A stretch of 64,000 bases of DNA from Dipteris shenzhenensis (lineage: Eukaryota > Polypodiophyta > Polypodiopsida > Gleicheniales). The number at the start of each line of letters is the position of its first letter. Within the stretch, counting starts at the first letter, position 1. Made by a program: the position numbers and the translations under genes. The notes under the pieces are model-generated. The model made no database searches and was not told the origin of the DNA. It worked only from the letters and a program-made list of their open reading frames with translations. Shown in pieces: positions 12,317 to 23,959 of the stretch. The stretch is taken from NCBI GenBank assembly GCA_047967505.1, contig CM106541.1; one strand, given 5' to 3'.

Positions 12317-12320
<4 letters not shown>

Positions 12321-12599
12321 AAAAAGACTCTCTTAAACTTTTTATATAAGGCAATTTCAAAACTTGAACTCAAGATTCACTCTCATTTTCTATGGAAAGA
12401 AGTAATAACACTACCAAGCCAAATCCTTCTAGTGCAATGCAACTCTTACAATAGCATCAACAGCAACAGTTCTTACTAGAATAGCAATAACAAGTAATTC
12501 AATTTGACATTGACGGGTCCATGACCCATTGTAGAATAGTACCAATAAAAAAACTCTCAATCATTATTTGGATGGATGTATTGACTTTTTTATTGCTTT

Positions 12600-13960
12600 C
12601 ATGATGTGTTAGGCTAGGATTTAGTGGATATGGCCAATGATATAGTAAAAAAGTGTTATCTCTATTAGAATGATGTGAAATATGGATTAGTTAAATTAAT
12701 TTCCCAAGCAATAGAATCAGCTAAAGGTGGGAGACTGGAGGCCCATCTAAATGCTCAACATGTCATATAAAATTATCTCCAAGGCATCAACTCTAAGGAT
12801 CTAGGAGATTTGCATATGGGGGGGTTTGATCGAGAGAGAGATGGTTTATGAAGGCTCTGGACATCTGTGAAAATCTCCTAAATGTTTTGACTACCCTAGA
12901 CTATGCATGTACCACTATCTAGAGATTCTTATTTTTTGGGTTTTGACTTGGATAAAGCCTATGACAAGATTAGATCAAACTTCATTTTGTTTGTGCTTGA
13001 TAAGTTCTCGTTTGGATCTATGTTAATAGGATGGTTTGATCTTTATTCGGGAATGCTTCTACAAATCTGTGCATCAATGGAGGAGTTGTGGGTAGGTTCA
13101 AGGTGGAAAGCCAATGAGATAGGGTTGTCCCCTAGCCCCATTGTTGTTTGCTATTTGTTTGGTTTCATTTAATAATTTTCCAATAAAGGGTGTTGGTGAA
13201 GGGAGGTGGTCTCACCGGTGAAGGGAGGTGGTCTCACCCTCTCATAAAGCAATTGTGCTTGTAGTTATTTGTCAATGACATTGTGGCATTTTTTTAGGAG
13301 AATTGAGACAGTGTGGGGAATGTATTTGAAGAATTCCACAAGTTTTGTTTGGCATCAAGAGCTCTAAATTCCATTGGCAAAAATGTTTGTGATGGTATTA
13401 GATCAAGGTTTTCTCCATACCTAGGCAAAACATCTCCCAAGATGATGTATCCATGAGATGCTCGATAGTTTGGGCTTCCCTATGTCTAGGACTATTAACT
13501 GAACAGACATTCAATTAGTTCAAGGAGAGAGTGAAAATGAAGTTGCACAATTGGAATGGGTAAATTCTAGGATGAAATCCTCGGGTGTTAGTGATTTAAC
13601 ACATACTGATAGTATCTACTACATGTGGCTATTGCATCTAATTTTTTCTCAAATTTTTCAAGCAATGCCATTGGCTTGAGATTGAAAGGATGTTACATGC
13701 TTTTTTATGGAAGAAGGAGGGTGGAAAGGTGTCGAATGCACTCCATTCCTTGAGAGGGTCTTAATGCCTAGGCCTTTTTCACATTGGCTTAAAGGAATGT
13801 GTCCATGCTTGGTAAATGGTTGCTTTGTTTGTTTAAATGCAACACATCATGGCCAGTCATCAAAAATGGTAAAGGTAAAGGGGTGGGTTTGTGGAACGGA
13901 CTTTTCTCATATGGTTGGATTTGTTTCAAGCTCCCCTACAAATCATAGGTTCTAATTTGA
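12600..13960 (+). pseudogene. LINE reverse transcriptase, decayed
   Basis: Motifs in order are GLVKLIPK with DWRPI and MSYKIISKA (12680-12790), DLDKAYDKI (12948-12975, RT motif A), a frame-shifted PLAPLLFAI (about 13130), and a degraded FADD region near 13270. A thumb/C-terminal segment follows with FKERVKMKLHNWNG and MLHAFLWKKEGG (to about 13730). This is the usual layout of a plant L1-type ORF2, with many stops and shifts. It is collinear with the endonuclease remnant at 8.05-8.62 kb, so both may be one element split by about 4 kb of other sequence. Confidence 0.7.
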
Positions 13961-14920
13961 TTGGAACTTGGAATGTTTGTATGAGACTTCTCACATGAAA
14001 AGGTCGTGGAGCCCTTCGGGGTGACACTAGTTTAGAATAAGGAATTTGGTGGAGTTGGGGGATGACTTATAAGGGTGAAGTAGTTGCTAACTTGTATGTG
14101 CCATGTCTATGGAGCTTGTTTTATAAAAGGGTTCATGCATGGTCTCATATCTAGGACTCTAGCAAGGCTGATTGGCTCCGTTTGGGGGTTTATAAAAGGC
14201 AATAAATCACTAGTCATGTCCTACACTGCTAGTTTTCTCACTAACTCAGACATTTCAGCCACACGTCAAAATTCCATCACCATATTACCTAGAGCATGCA
14301 TCCCCTAGTCCACTACCTCTCTTTGGTAGTTTCTTTTGATCGCTTGGAAAAAGAATTTGGAGGGGTAGTCAGCACAGTAGTAGTAGCTGATAGACACAGT
14401 CGTTTGATCCTAATTCTTGCCAAATCATCTTCCACTAGCTCCCTTGCCTGAATAGCAAACTCAACATCCACGAATAGCATGGAGAGGATCAGATCACTTG
14501 GGGAAAGACCAACATAGCTCTAAGTGCCGTCCTCACTAGATGTAGTAGTTTGTCTACCTTTAGCCTACTCATCCTATACTAAGCATCCTAGGCTCAAGCT
14601 TCTTTTGACACCACATGAATGGCCACATCTTGCTTCATATAGAGGTCTTCAATGTCAAAACTATCCAACTTCTAGGAGCATCAAATTAGCTTGCAAAAAT
14701 TGGTACAAGTCAAAAGCTTCTTATTACACTTAAAGGGTAGAATATCCAAAGATTTGCTAGTCCCCACCAAGACACTAGATCACATCAAAGATTTGCCAAT
14801 TCCCACTAGGACACTAAATCTCCACATCAATGGTCTAGGAATACATAGTTCTATGGTGTTGTGTCCTTTTATTCACATTCTTTGTATTCTATCTGTAGAT
14901 GTTGCACATACCATTTTATC
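13961..14920. other. No gene recognised
   Basis: Fragmented sequence between the LINE 3' part and the minus-strand gypsy RT. A short near-repeat (TTTGCTAGTCCCCAC / TTTGCCAATTCCCAC) occurs at 14752-14810. No domain is supported. Confidence 0.35.
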
Positions 14921-14921
14921 T

Positions 14922-15140
14922 TTATTTCCCATTACGTCTGTATTGAGTTATGACGCTACAATCTTTCGGGGCCATTCTAATCTGATTGTAACCATTGTAC
15001 CCATCCAGGATGGAATAGACTTCATCCTCATGCCCCACCACCTCTTCAAGCATTGAATCCAAGTATGGAAGTGGGAGGGTGGTGGTATAGTTGTTTCTCT
15101 TGGTGTATGGCTTGGAGAGTCTATAGAGTGAGGGGACCAT
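14922..15140 (-). pseudogene. Ty3/gypsy reverse transcriptase fragment
   Basis: On the minus strand the frame reads KRNNYTTTLPLPYLDSMLEEVVGHE, then YSILDGYNGYNQIRMAPKD, the finger/palm start and motif A region of gypsy RT. An extra Asp-Glu and an inserted Thr-Thr-Leu mark small insertions. The catalytic YVDD part is absent. It lies directly downstream of an integrase tail on the same strand, which is the reverse of the normal gypsy order, so the element is rearranged. Confidence 0.7.
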
Positions 15141-15149
15141 AATATCTTT

Positions 15150-16250
15150 TCAATTTGCTACCATTGACGTAGCCGTCCAACCGCCTTGGGTGGCTATTCT
15201 ACAACCACCTTGTGGAGTAATCTCCACTACATGGTAGGGACCCATTCCTCCATATTTAAGTTTGCTCTTGCTATTGTGAATGCTATAGAAGAGTGATAGG
15301 TCCCCTACTTCTAGGTCCTTGTTCTTGAGATTGCGATTGAACCATTTTTGGCATCTTACATTCTCCACTCAAAGGCAATACGCTATGTGCAATCTTGTCT
15401 CATATAGCCATTCAAAATCTATTAGGCACTCAACTAAAGCATTTTGTATGAGGATTTCCTTAACTACAATGCGTAGGCTAGGCACTACATACTCCATCAG
15501 CATAACTACCTCTACCCTAAAGGCTAAGCTGAAGGGAGTGTAGTTGGTTGCCACTTTGTATGAAGTTTGGTAGGCTCACAGTGCTGCAATGAATTTGTGC
15601 TTCTAGTCTCGGTACAACTAGTTTCAACTATACAAGTTATGATCATGGAGCATGTTTTGTTTGAGCTTTCAGCTCGGCCATTGTCTCTAGGGTAATATAG
15701 CATGGATTTCCTATGTATGATCAAATCAGGATCGCTATTGGTTCATTGAGGAAATGGGTTCCTCAATCACTAACTTGTTCCAAGGGACATCCAAACCATG
15801 TGATTACTTGTTCATAAAAAAAATTAGCTATGGATCTTGCATTAGCTTTCCTTATACAGCCTGGCCCTCTACCCATTCAGTGAAATAATTGGTGTGGCCA
15901 AGATGACATATCTGGCTCCCATTCCCTTAGCTATTGGGCTTATAGGATCAATAAAATATATGCCCCATTTCTCAAAAAGGTGATCTGTTATTATTCTCGT
16001 TAGGGGCATCATATCCACCTTGTGGGGGATCCTCACTCTTTAACAGGGATTGCATTGTTTAACAAATTCAACTGCACCTTTGAAGAGGGTCAGCCACCAA
16101 AGGCCTACTTGTAGCACCTTACATGCTGTAATATCTGTGGCAAAGTGGCCATCAGCTATTCCTGAATGTGCCTCCTTGAGCACGTCCACATATTCATGTT
16201 CTCACATGCATCTGTGCATAATGCCATCTTTTCCCATGTGGTAGAGATAG
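15150..16250 (-). pseudogene. Ty3/gypsy integrase, nearly full length but interrupted
   Basis: Read from 16250 downwards on the minus strand. The HHCC zinc finger region comes first (His pair near 16190-16160, then VKQCNPC near 16060). The core follows, with HKVDMMPL, LFEKWGIYFIDPI and GMGARYVI. The next segment is YYPRDNGRAESSNK (15724-15650). The C-terminal domain has TPFSLAFRVEVVMLMEYVVPSLRI and KWFNRNLKNKDLEVGDL, then KYGGMGPYHVVEI. Several frameshifts and stops prevent expression. It is of the RT-before-IN Ty3 type by sequence, but here an RT piece follows it. Confidence 0.75.
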
Positions 16251-16257
16251 GAATGCA

Positions 16258-16466
16258 ATGGGAGATCATGCATCCCTAAAAGAAAGACTCTATCAATTAG
16301 AGAAGCATACAAAGACTAGATTAGTCACCTACCATGCCACAACAATAGAAAAACAAAGAAGGAAGGCATGGTTTGACAGAAACCTTAAAGCTAAAGACAT
16401 CAAGGAAGGTGACATGGTCTTGCTCTATAATGCCAAGATCCATAAGGGAAAGGTCACTAACAAATG
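16258..16466 (+). pseudogene. Ty3/gypsy integrase C-terminal fragment
   Basis: The + strand reads LKERLYQLEKHTKTRL, then EKQRRKAWFDRNLKAKD and DMVLLYNAKIHKGKV, the same integrase region as the minus-strand copy next to it but from a different family member. It ends at about 16466, where the sequence continues directly as copia integrase. No linking LTR is visible at the junction. Confidence 0.65.
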
Positions 16467-17200
16467 CCATTATCTATAAAATGGCACAAGAGATATGGTC
16501 ATGTCACTTTCAAGAGCTTGCTAGATCTCAGGAATCAGAATATGGCAATTGGGACTCCTAGGCTACAATTTCTTGGAAAAGTTTGTGAAGCATGCTGCTT
16601 CGCTAAACAAAAGCAAATCAACTTTGGCAAAAGTACCTCTCAAGCACGAGGTATTCTTGATTGGATTCATACAGATGCCCAAACCTGCAGCATCAATGGT
16701 TCACTTTACTACTTGACTTTCATCGACGACTACAACAAATATTGTTGGGTCTACTTTCTGAAAGAGAAATCTAAAGTGTTTCTAGATTTCAAGAATTCAA
16801 AGCCATGGTAGAAAACCAGACAAGCAGAAAGATCAAACTCATGAGATTAGATAGAGGAGGTGAATACATGTCTTCAGCATTGATGAACTTTTGCAGAAGT
16901 CACGGCATTCAAAGACAATTCACTTATGCAGATACTCCTCAACAAAATGCAAGAGCTAGAAGGAAGAATGGTACTTTAGCATCCAGTGCTAGAGAAATGC
17001 TTAGTGAGAAGCATCTTCCGAATCAGTATTAGGCAGAAGCAATAGCCACTGCAAGCTATTTGCTTAATCAGCTTCCTACCGAACCGATTCATGATATGAC
17101 ACCTTATGAAGCATTCGCTGGACACAAGCCACACATTGGGCATCTCTACATATTTGGTTGCATAGCATATGCCCACATACATGATGATCATCGCAAGAAA
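16467..17200 (+). pseudogene. Copia element E: pre-integrase and integrase core (5' half)
   Basis: The frame begins in the GAG-pre-integrase domain (IKWHKRYGHVTFKSLLDL, GKVCEACCFAKQ). It runs through the integrase core: HTDAQT with the first Asp, FIDDYNKYCWVYFL, LDRGGEYMSS with the second Asp and Gly-Gly-Glu, TPQQNARARRKNG, and EAIATASYLLNRLP. It stops at DDHRKK (17200), where a separate LTR begins. Stops include TAG for Trp in the QYWAEA position and TAG at 16809. The continuing half appears on the minus strand at 27971 downwards (see findings). Confidence 0.8.
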
Positions 17201-17361
17201 TGTGGGGGTTAAAGGCCACTGTACCTTAACCCCGGTTATGTACAATACTCAAACATATATATATATATGGATGAAATAGAAGATTAGGGTGTTCTGCACT
17301 CACCAAAGCTTGTGTCTCTCAAGCTCCCTCTCACCCTCTTAGCTTCCATTGTGTCCTCACA
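17201..17361 (+). mobile_element. 5' LTR of copia element C
   Basis: 161 bases starting TGTGGGGGTT and ending TCCTCACA. It has a short (AT)n at about 17258-17273 that may supply the TATA element. A clearly homologous copy lies on the minus strand at 28132-27977. The five bases before it (AGAAA, 17196-17200) nearly match the five after the other LTR (GGAAA), as expected of a target-site duplication. Confidence 0.85.
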
Positions 17362-17363
17362 AC

Positions 17364-17375
17364 TGGTATCAGAGC
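17364..17375 (+). other. Primer-binding site of copia element C
   Basis: A perfect TGGTATCAGAGC two bases after the LTR end, the standard initiator-Met tRNA complement used to prime minus-strand cDNA of copia elements. Confidence 0.9.
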
Positions 17376-18887
17376 TTGGCCGTAGAGCCTAGCGGTAGTG
17401 TGAGCAACTCGGTGTAGCTTCTAGCCTATGGTGCATCCCAAAGATCCTTGTTCAACAGGAGATACAGATTTTGGAGCTGCTATAGCAATTGGAGAGAGAG
17501 GAGAAAATCCTCTTGGGCATTTCTTTTACTGGGTTGTAAAGTGGAAGGCGTAGGATATAAGCAAATCTTCTCAGACACACATATGTAGTGGTGCAAATAT
17601 CCAAAGTTAGAGACATAATTTTGACTTAAAGTCTTCAAAGAAGTTGTAGATCAAATTGAGAGCTACATTTTCACTTTTAACATCTTTGTCATCCGAGTTT
17701 TCAGTGAAAAGTTATAGCTCCTGCAAAAAGTGACGAAATTCATTTCTTACAAGGATTTTGTGTGTTGGATCTCCATATCCAGGCCACCATTTGCAGTTCT
17801 GACAATGCCAGTGGATCCAAAGTAATCAAAAACTTCTACTTGAGAAGCTGCTTCCGATTCTATGAACTTTTGAAGCTGTGGTGAATCTCTGTCTACTCCG
17901 AGGTCTTCATTTCGCCATTTTCTGTGTGAGTGGGATCTCAACATCCGGGCCTCCATTTGCAGAGCTGCATGTCTCGTTGGATCCGGGACTGCCTAAAATA
18001 TGTGTCTACAAAGCTGCTTGCCATTCGGTGAAGAATCAAGGGAGTTGTGATTTTTTCCGTTGTCTCTTTAAAGGAAATTTCTCAAAGTTTCCAAGACCTT
18101 CTCATTGATTGCCATGTAGCATTTTGGCTAAGGTTGTTTCCTAAGGTTCTTTTTTGGAAGTAAATGCAAGGGTTGACTGGCTCTTACTCCATCCTTGGAT
18201 GAGATTTTGGAGTTATGGCAGAAGAGAGATATTTGTAGATTGTCTTACTGAGATCGATTATGCAGTGACACCCATGTTTTGAGACATCCCAAGTTCTACT
18301 TTCACTAGCAGTCATTGCCGTTGTAAGGCCATGATTTCTTGGATATACCTTATCCAGATCACTCTGGTTGTAGTCTGAGCCATGTGCACTCATTTGTGGT
18401 TTGCATTGGGTTGCAGTGGATGCTTTACAGGCCTTTTGGATGCATTGCGATCCTTGTTGGATGTGCTGATAGGCCCAGATTGTCTGGTGGGATGCTTTAT
18501 TGATGGACGCTCAGCACACAGATGCTATTTTATGCTGAGGGATAGCTTTGACATATTGCAGTGGATGCACAGGTTGTGCTATGATATTTTGGATAGACAT
18601 TATTGATGCTTATGCCCATGGATGGTGTTTATGCTTGAGGCATTTGGCTCTTATTAGCATTATATTTGCCATTATTTTGTCATTGTGGGTTGACATTTTC
18701 TTTTGGGCCAGATTTGCTCATATGGATGCATAGTATATGCACATGAGTCGGATGCATTTTGATGCTTTGAGCCTTGAGTTTTGGTGACACTATCCTTCAT
18801 TAAAGCAGACATATTGGGTGCACTTGGTATTTGGTGTGATTTCTCTTTTGCAGGTACTAGCATTTGGGATTTTGTTTCATTTGCATC
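17376..18887 (+). other. Long untranslated leader of copia element C
   Basis: About 1.5 kb separates the PBS from the gag ATG. No coding domain is seen. Two diverged copies of a segment of roughly 170 bases occur at about 17750-17915 and 17920-18085, sharing words such as GGATCTC, CATTTGCAG and GTTGGATCC. Another near-repeat family occurs at 18400-18640 (GGATGC-rich). The leader has no confident regulatory site. Confidence 0.5.
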
Positions 18888-20150
18888 ATGGCATCCTCTT
18901 CCATGTCTGAAAATGAGTTTTTCAGCATTAAAAAGTCTTTCTTTGTGGAAAGAACAGATAAGGGATGTGCTTATTCAAAAGAAGCAGATTAAACCCTTGG
19001 CAGGGATTGAAAGCTAAGCCTGCAGATATGTCTAAGGATGATTGGAATGAGTTGGATGCATTAGCAAAGTCTACTATTAGACTTCATCTTGCAAAGTCAC
19101 TTTACTTCACAGTAGTAAATGATCAAAATACGGAAGATTTGTGGAAGAAATTGTGTGCCACTTATAAGAAGGAAACTACCTCTAATAAAGTTTACCTCAT
19201 GAAGAGGTTGTTTGAGCTGCAGATGAAGGAAGGGGTCTCCATTCCTTCACTTAAATGAATTCAATATTATTTTCAGCCAGCTTCAGGCTCAAAAGGTGAA
19301 TTTTGATGCGGAGACTAAGGCAATATTTCTCTTATGTTCATTGCCATCCTCATGGGATACCTTCTGTACAACTGTCAGTAACTATGCACCTAGTGCAGAA
19401 CTGAAGTTTGATGATGTTGTGGGTAGCTTGTTGGCCGAGGAGATTAGACAAAAGTCTATGGATGGCAACAAGCAGGATGCAGCCTTAAATCTACAAAGGG
19501 ACAAATCACAGTTTAGGGGGAAGTCCCAAGAAAGAGGGAAGTCTCATAGCAAATCTAGGGCACAAAACATTGAGTGTTACCACTGTGGCAAGAAGGGCCA
19601 TATGAATAAGGATTGCTACAAGCTGAAAAGAGAGCAAAAGGATAAGAAAAAGAATGCAAATTGGGGTGCAAATAAGAAGGACGAGAATCCAAGGGAGGAC
19701 AAAGGAAAAATGAAGATCGAGGAGATTAATGCAGTCACTGATGATAGTGACAATGACATTCTCTTCATGTCTAGTCTACCTGCTGCAGAGTTGCTCACCA
19801 CTGCAGATGATTCATATTCCCAAGATTGGATTTTGGATTCTAGTGCTTCATTCCATGTTACTCCCCATAGGGAATTGTTCTCCACTTATGACAATGGAAA
19901 GATAGGTTGTGTGCATCTTGGAAATAAATATGCATGTGAGATAGTGGGAGTAGGTGACATAAAGTTTTCTTTTGCAAATGGGTCTACATTTGTTTTGAAA
20001 AATGTGAGACATGTGCCTAAGTTGACCAAGAGTCTTATTTCAGCGAGTCAGTTAGATGATGCCAGTTGGTTTTGGCCAAGGGTGCCAAGTGTGGGACTTT
20101 GTATCCCTGACATGTATCAGGGGTGTGTGATCATGTTTTTGTAATAAACG
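18888..20150 (+). pseudogene. Copia element C gag and protease
   Basis: The likely gag start is the ATG at 18888 (MASSSMSENEF). A frameshift occurs within 80 bases, and the frame is readable again from LWKEQIRDVLIQKKQIKPL. The body of a copia UBN2-type gag follows (DDWNELDALAKSTIRLHL, LWKKLCATYKKE, LFELQMKEG; a stop near 19257; then KAIFLLCSLPSSWDTF). A full CCHC zinc knuckle, CYHCGKKGHMNKDC, lies at 19575-19616. The protease active site reads DSSAS at about 19839 instead of the usual DSGAS, so the catalytic triad motif is damaged. The 282-codon frame at 19296-20144 is the best preserved part. Confidence 0.85.
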
Positions 20151-21543
20151 AGCAACCAAATACTTCTTTGAGGCATTTCAGGTTGGGGCACATGAGGCAA
20201 AATGGAATGAAACTCTTATGCCATTTGGGTTATGTACCACATTTGAGTTTTTCTGAGTTTGAATTTTTTGAGCACTATCCCTATGGAAGCAGACTAAATT
20301 AGCCCATAAAAGAAGGGGAAAGAAAGGGCTTGAAAGGCTTGATTTGGTGCATTCAGATGTATGTGGTCCCATGCCTACACGATTAATAGGCGGGGCTGGA
20401 TACTATGTGACATTCATTGATGATGTAACTAGGAAAGTGTGGGCTTATGCTAGAGCTCGGAAGAGCAATGTGTTCCAGGTATTTTAAAAATGGTTGGCTT
20501 TGGCTGAAAATCAGTCAGGTAGAATGCGTAAATGCATACGGACTAATAATGGTGGAGAGGATATCTCTCATGACTTTTAGCATCTATGTGATACACGTGG
20601 GATTAAGAGGGAGCTCGCGTCCCCCCCTGATACTCTAGAGTAGAATCTAGTTGTAGAGAACAGATGAACCACACCATTCAGGAAAGGTTGCAATGTATGC
20701 TTTCCAATGCAAGTCTTTCTAGTGGTCTTTGGACTGAGGCAATGAAGACTATAGTGCATGTGATCAATAGATCACCTAGCAAGAGTTTGGATGGTGGTAT
20801 TCCTAAAGAGGCATGGAGTGGCAAGAAGCCCTCTTACTCTCATTTGCATATATTTGGGTGTGAGGCATATGCACATGTGCCAAAAGAGCTTCAGAAGAAG
20901 CTAGATCCTAAGTCTAGGAAATGCATCTTTCTGGGTTATGGTGAAAGTGGAGAGATGGGCTATCGTCTCTCGGATCCAGAAGCAAAGAAAATCATACGAA
21001 GCCATAATGTGGTCTTCAATGAGAAGAAGATGCATAAGACACCCATGAGGGATGTGGAAATGAGGAGAATCACTTTCCAAGATGTTAATCAACACCTATA
21101 TGTTGATAGACAACAAGCTGTCCATGCACCGAATGTGTAGAAAATGGTGCCACCAGGTACTCCCACAGGTACAAACAATCAGGGGCAAATGATGGATCAT
21201 CTATTGGTGGCAATGATGAGCCAAATGCGCCTGATATGTAGGCGGGATAGCAAGCTGAAATGCCCTTGAGAAGAACATCTAGAGTGTCTAGATCGCCTGA
21301 GAGATTTGTTCCAGGGGTAGACTATGTGATGCTTACTGATTGCGGGGAGCCTTCTTGCTACTACAAAGAGGCTATGATGCACGAGGATCAGTGCAAGTGG
21401 GAGTATGCTATGCAATCAGAGATGAGTTCACTCATAAAGAATAAGGCTTGGGACTTGGTTTCTTTGCCACATGGAAAGAAAGCATTGCCATGTAAATGGG
21501 CCTACAAGATGAAGGTACAGGTGATGATGTGCCTAAGTACAAG
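20150..21543 (+). pseudogene. Copia element C integrase and start of RT
   Basis: Pre-integrase (LRHFRLGHMRQNGMKLL) is followed by the integrase core: VHSDVCGPMP read with a shift, YYVTFIDDVTRKVWAYA, NNGGEDISHDF, and TPE-stop-N where TPEQN is usual. The best stretch is 20664-21140, ending with the FGCEAYAHV and CIFLGYGE blocks. The RT start is seen at EAMMHEDQCKWEYAMQSEM and KALPCKWAYKMKV. Similarity ends abruptly at about 21543, after the position of the KYK motif. The rest of RT is missing here and lies inverted at 29545-28530. Confidence 0.8.
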
Positions 21544-21664
21544 GAGTGAAAAAATGCTTCCAATTGGTGCAAAAGGATGAGATTTACATCCTAAACAATG
21601 TTGACTTACATAAGCACATTAATACACTAATCACACAAAATTAAATTTTAAACCCCCACATCTT

Positions 21665-22600
21665 ATAAAAAGAAACCCCCCCCCCCCCCCACTTCTTTCT
21701 CCTCACTCTTCCAAGCTAATACCATCTCTCATCCATCTCCAAATTCCATCAAGCATCCATATCTTCCATTTGCCTCTATTTTTATCCTCCACCTTCCATC
21801 CACCATCTCCACCGCCACTTTTTTCATCTATCCCCCCCTCCACCACCACTTTTTCATCCAAAATTCCCCCTCCACCATCACTTTCGTCATCCACCACCAT
21901 CTCCACCATCACTTTTGTCACTCCCACTCACCACCACCACCACCACCACCACCACCACCCCTTTTTCCATCCACCCCTGCTCCACCATCCTTTTTCCATC
22001 AAAACTCCACTCCACCTCCACCACTCAAGTTGAACTGCCCTCCACCATCACCCTCTCCAACAACCCCACACCTCCACCTGCACCACTCAAGGTAAAACCC
22101 CCTCCACCACCATCCTCTCCACCCCCCCCTCCCCCCTCTTCCCCCTCCACCATGCACTTCCTACCCCCCCCACCCACCCTCTCCTCCACCACCATACCCC
22201 CTCTCCACCCCCCCTCTCCAACCCCCCCCACCACTACCACCACCACCCTCCCCCACCCCTCCACCCCCTGCCCCCCCCTCCACCACCACCGCCCCTCTCT
22301 AAGGTCCTCTTTCCTTCTCCCCCCTTTCCAACCCTTGCCCCTCCTCCACCCCCCTCTCCACCAACCCCCCCCCCCCCCCCCAACAACCCTCTTCCCCCCC
22401 CCCAATCACCCTCCTTCCCCCCACCCTCCCTCCTCTCACTCTCTCTCTCTCTCTCACACGCACTTTCTCTCTCTCACACACACTCTCTCTCTTCCTCCCC
22501 CTCACCTCTGTCTTGCCCCCTCACCTCTCTCTTCCCCCCCTCACCTCTCTCTTCACCCCTTTCCTTTCTCTCTAACCTCCCCTCCTCCTTGCACCAAGTC
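21665..22600 (+). repeat. Pyrimidine-rich low-complexity tract
   Basis: Nearly 950 bases of almost pure C/T plus A, with C-runs, (CCA)n at 21928-21960, CCACC words and (CT)n near 22437-22500. The strand bias is extreme. Long open frames across it are Pro/Ser/His-rich on + and Gly/Arg/Glu-rich on minus, and are a composition effect. It could form triplex or G-rich minus-strand structures. Confidence 0.9.
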
Positions 22601-22689
22601 ACATGTACTCCGTTGCCTTGGGTGCCATAGGTGCATTGGGCATTGCGTAGGCCAGTTAAGGAATCAGAGCTCAAGAAACAGAGAATATT

Positions 22690-23895
22690 GATGATACCCC
22701 AGTGTATGAAGGATTAGCCAAGACAAGAAAATTGAACCTTGCCTTGGATGGAGAAGAAGAAAAGCCTATATACATTGGTGAATAGCTCACTCTAGAAGAA
22801 GAAAAAGATTTAAAAGCATTGCTAATGGAATATAGAGATTGCATGGCTTGGCCCTACAAGGAAATGAAAGGGATTTCCTCTGAATTTTTAGTACGTACCA
22901 TATCGATTAGGGAAGGATCCAAACCTAAGGTATGTGGACCCTACAAGATAAATCCCAAGTATGGCACCCATGTCCATGAAGAACTAGAAAAGCTGCTAGA
23001 TGCAAGTTTTATTTATGAGATCGAGCATACCAATTCGGTGTCACCAATTGTGATTGTTCCTAAGAAAAACAAGAAGCTCATAATATGAAAATCTCAAGAG
23101 TGTCAATGCAACAGCAGCAATCAAAGATCACTAACCCCTACGATTGACTAAAACAATTTTAGAAAGGGTAGATGGGTCTGAAGTGTATAGCCTCTTAGAT
23201 GGGTTCAATAGGTACAACCAAGTCTAGATCACTCTTGCAAATCAAGCAAAGACAACATTTGCCATTGAATAGGGAATTTTTGCATACAGAGTCATGCCAT
23301 TTGAATACTGCAATGCCCCAGTAACTTTTGAAAGGGTCGTGTACACTACCTTCAAAGCATTCCTGAACAAATTCCTACAAGTCTTCCTCGATGACTTCTG
23401 CATACATTTAGGAAATAAGGATCACTTGAAATGCCTTGAAGAAGCACTAAAAAAATGCAAGGAGTATGGAATCTCTTTGAATCCTCTCAAATCCCAATTC
23501 TTGGTCACACATGGAGTAAGGCTTGGGACACATAGTCTCTCGACATGGGATTGCAGCTAACATGGACAAAATAAAGATGATCATGGAACTTACCCCCCAC
23601 TAAATACAAAGGGACTCCAAGTCTTCATGGGCCATGTTGGATACTATAGAAGGTTCATACTTTGGTATGCCATGATTGCAAGACTCCTATATAAGCTCAT
23701 AGTCAACTTTATCTAGACAGACGAATGTGAACAAGCATTCGAAGCCCTTGTCCTGATGGCACATTGGGAGATAGAATTTCATGTACATATAGATGGTTCC
23801 AACTATGCAGTAGGGAGTGTGTTATGTCAACGTGGAAAACACAACAAAGACTACCCAGCATACTTTGCAAGCAGGCAGCTGAATGATGTAGATTT
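22690..23895 (+). pseudogene. Ty3/gypsy reverse transcriptase and RNase H start
   Basis: Motifs in order are LTLEEEKDLKALLMEYRDCMAWPY, VCGPYKINPKY, VSPIVIVPKKNK (RT fingers), VYSLLDGFNRYNQ (motif A), FAYRVMPFEYCNAPVTFE, VFLDDFCIH (the YVDD box, here FLDD), and then GHVGYYRRFI. RNase H begins FHVHIDGSNYAVGSVLCQRG and breaks off after YFASRQLND near 23885. There are stops at TAG/TGA in at least five places. It is the same general gypsy type as the fragment at 14.9 kb. Confidence 0.8.
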
Positions 23896-23959
23896 TGTAC
23901 CAGGACCCGTTGTATCATTTGCTCGATCATCCTTTCTTTGAGCCACAGATTATCCATCT

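Noticed and set aside
17747-18733. Possible host exons between PBS and gag of copia C
   Set aside because: Frames are short, on both strands, without splice signals or known domains; better explained as element leader.
21770-22691. Long Pro/Ser/Thr-rich and Gly/Arg-rich open frames
   Set aside because: They come from pyrimidine-rich low-complexity DNA, with open frames on both strands and no domain.
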